64,000 nt of DNA from CALMEC01 sp964393105 (GTDB taxonomy: Bacteria > Actinomycetota > Thermoleophilia > Miltoncostaeales > Miltoncostaeaceae), in contig CAYMSM010000040.1 in assembly GCA_964393105.1 (NCBI GenBank), forward strand, positions 28,431 through 92,430, written 5' to 3'. The notes under the pieces were generated by a model that was not told the DNA's origin, made no database searches, and saw only the letters and a list, made by a program, of their open reading frames with translations. Below, piece after piece: positions 63,297 to 64,000 of the stretch (positions are counted from its first letter, which is position 1; each line of letters starts with the position of its first letter). The position numbers and the translations under genes were made by a program.

Positions 63297-64000
63297 CAGT
63301 ACCGCACCCGGGGATCGAGGAATGCGTACACGATGTCGACGACCAGGTTGGCGATGATGATGAAGAACGCGCCGATGAGGACCGTGCCCTGCACGACCGG
63401 GAGGTCTCCGCGCTGTATCGAGTCGAACGCGAGACGGCCGATTCCCGGGATGTTGAACACCGTCTCGGTCAGGATCGCGCCGGCCAGCAGGATCCCGATG
63501 TCCAGCCCGAGGATCGTCACGATCGGCGTGACCGCCGAGCGGACCCCATGCTTGAAGACGACCCGACGCTCACCGAGTCCCTTTGCGCGTGCGGTGCGAA
63601 TGTAGTCCTCTCCCATCGTCTCGACGAGGCTCGCCCGCATGAATCTGGCATAGATCGCGGCGAACGCCGCCGACAGCACGAGCCATGGCAGGATCATCGC
63701 CGGTATCACGGCCCCCGGGTTCGTCACGATGTTGCCGGTCAACGGATAGGCGGCCTGCCCCTTGAAGATCGGGATGAGTCCGAAGCCCTCCGAGAACACG
63801 TACAGCGCGACGAGACCGAGCCAGTAGACCGGAGCCGAGATCGCGACGAGCGCGCCCCCCATGGCCGCACGGTCGGTCACCGTGCCGCGCCTGAGCGCGG
63901 AGAGTATGCCGATCGGTATGCCGATCGCAAGCCACACGAAGGCGGCGCCGAACGCCAGCGTCATCGTCGCGAGCATTCGCCCGAAGATCTGTTCGCGCAC
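63296..64000 (-). CDS. oppB: Oligopeptide ABC transporter permease OppB (5' end outside window)
   Basis: Membrane channel subunit. 234 codons visible, with the window edge cutting the N-terminal span. Five or so hydrophobic segments remain (TLAFGAAFVWLAIGIPIGIL; VAISAPVYWLGLVALYVF; ILPWLVLSAAFAAIYARF; ILGLDIGILLAGAILTETVF; GTVLIGAFFIIIANLVVDIVY). The EAA loop is MGEDYIRTARAKGL, which contacts the ATPase. In usual order oppB-oppC-oppD-oppF, but here oppB is followed directly by oppD, so the second permease oppC must be upstream of the window or missing. Confidence 0.92.
   Translation of the reverse strand: MREQIFGRMLATMTLAFGAAFVWLAIGIPIGILSALRRGTVTDRAAMGGALVAISAPVYWLGLVALYVFSEGFGLIPIFKGQAAYPLTGNIVTNPGAVIPAMILPWLVLSAAFAAIYARFMRASLVETMGEDYIRTARAKGLGERRVVFKHGVRSAVTPIVTILGLDIGILLAGAILTETVFNIPGIGRLAFDSIQRGDLPVVQGTVLIGAFFIIIANLVVDIVYAFLDPRVRY

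Overview
The window is GC-rich throughout, with short intergenic spaces, many 1-8 bp gene overlaps of the NTGA or TGATG type, and frequent GTG, TTG and even CTG starts. The gene content fits an actinobacterium of the class Thermoleophilia (Solirubrobacterales/Gaiellales-like): a two-subunit glycyl-tRNA synthetase, a 1600-residue NAD-glutamate dehydrogenase, pyruvate phosphate dikinase, and trpS-scpA-scpB-rluB-aroH running in the same direction as hisC-aroF-tyrA and aroA-cmk-plsC-der. This taxonomic call is an inference from gene content and order. No rRNA, tRNA or CRISPR array was recognised.

Layout. 1-9.2 kb (minus strand): priA, an unknown gene, def, fmt, rsmB, rpe, ribD, ribE and ribBA, linking replication restart, N-formylmethionine handling and riboflavin synthesis. 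ribD carries an in-frame TAG. 9.2-12.4 kb: a 27-residue membrane peptide, a DUF3352-like lipoprotein and der. 12.4-28.5 kb: a long minus-strand series from trpS to der covering chromosome condensation, chorismate/tyrosine synthesis and CMP kinase. It is broken by plus-strand islands: 15.5-20.5 kb (hypothetical proteins, a hydrolase, a structured RNA with a terminator, a VCBS-repeat secreted protein) and 23.8-25.0 kb (a peroxiredoxin and repeats). 28.5-33.1 kb: plus-strand exported or membrane proteins (CPBP protease, a zincin, a hydrolase, a spherulin-4-like protein). 33.2-38.0 kb: a MITE-like element at the stop codon of a MarR gene, then a divergent operon for a coenzyme-B12 acyl-CoA mutase large subunit, a thiolase and an acyl-CoA dehydrogenase, with operator-like palindromes in the promoter.

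38-50 kb: a frameshifted membrane gene, a Cys/His-rich hypothetical protein, the giant glutamate dehydrogenase, an AI-2E-family permease coupled to an orphan DNA methyltransferase, a C26 glutamine amidotransferase, a PAC2 protein, a CAP-domain protein and a cation diffusion facilitator. 50-61 kb (minus): a methyltransferase remnant, dgt, a hypothetical protein, a HerA-like ATPase, ppdK, glyS, glyQ and recO, then a plus-strand glutaredoxin. 61-64 kb: an oligopeptide ABC transporter (oppB-oppD-oppF) that runs off the window.

The most notable points are the amber codon at the conserved PNPxVG motif of ribD, a terminator-ended structured RNA carrying a 10-codon ORF behind an 11-nt anti-SD match, the MITE-like insertion with a 5-bp target duplication, the operator placed inside the -35/-10 spacer of the mutase operon, and several short dispersed hairpin repeats.
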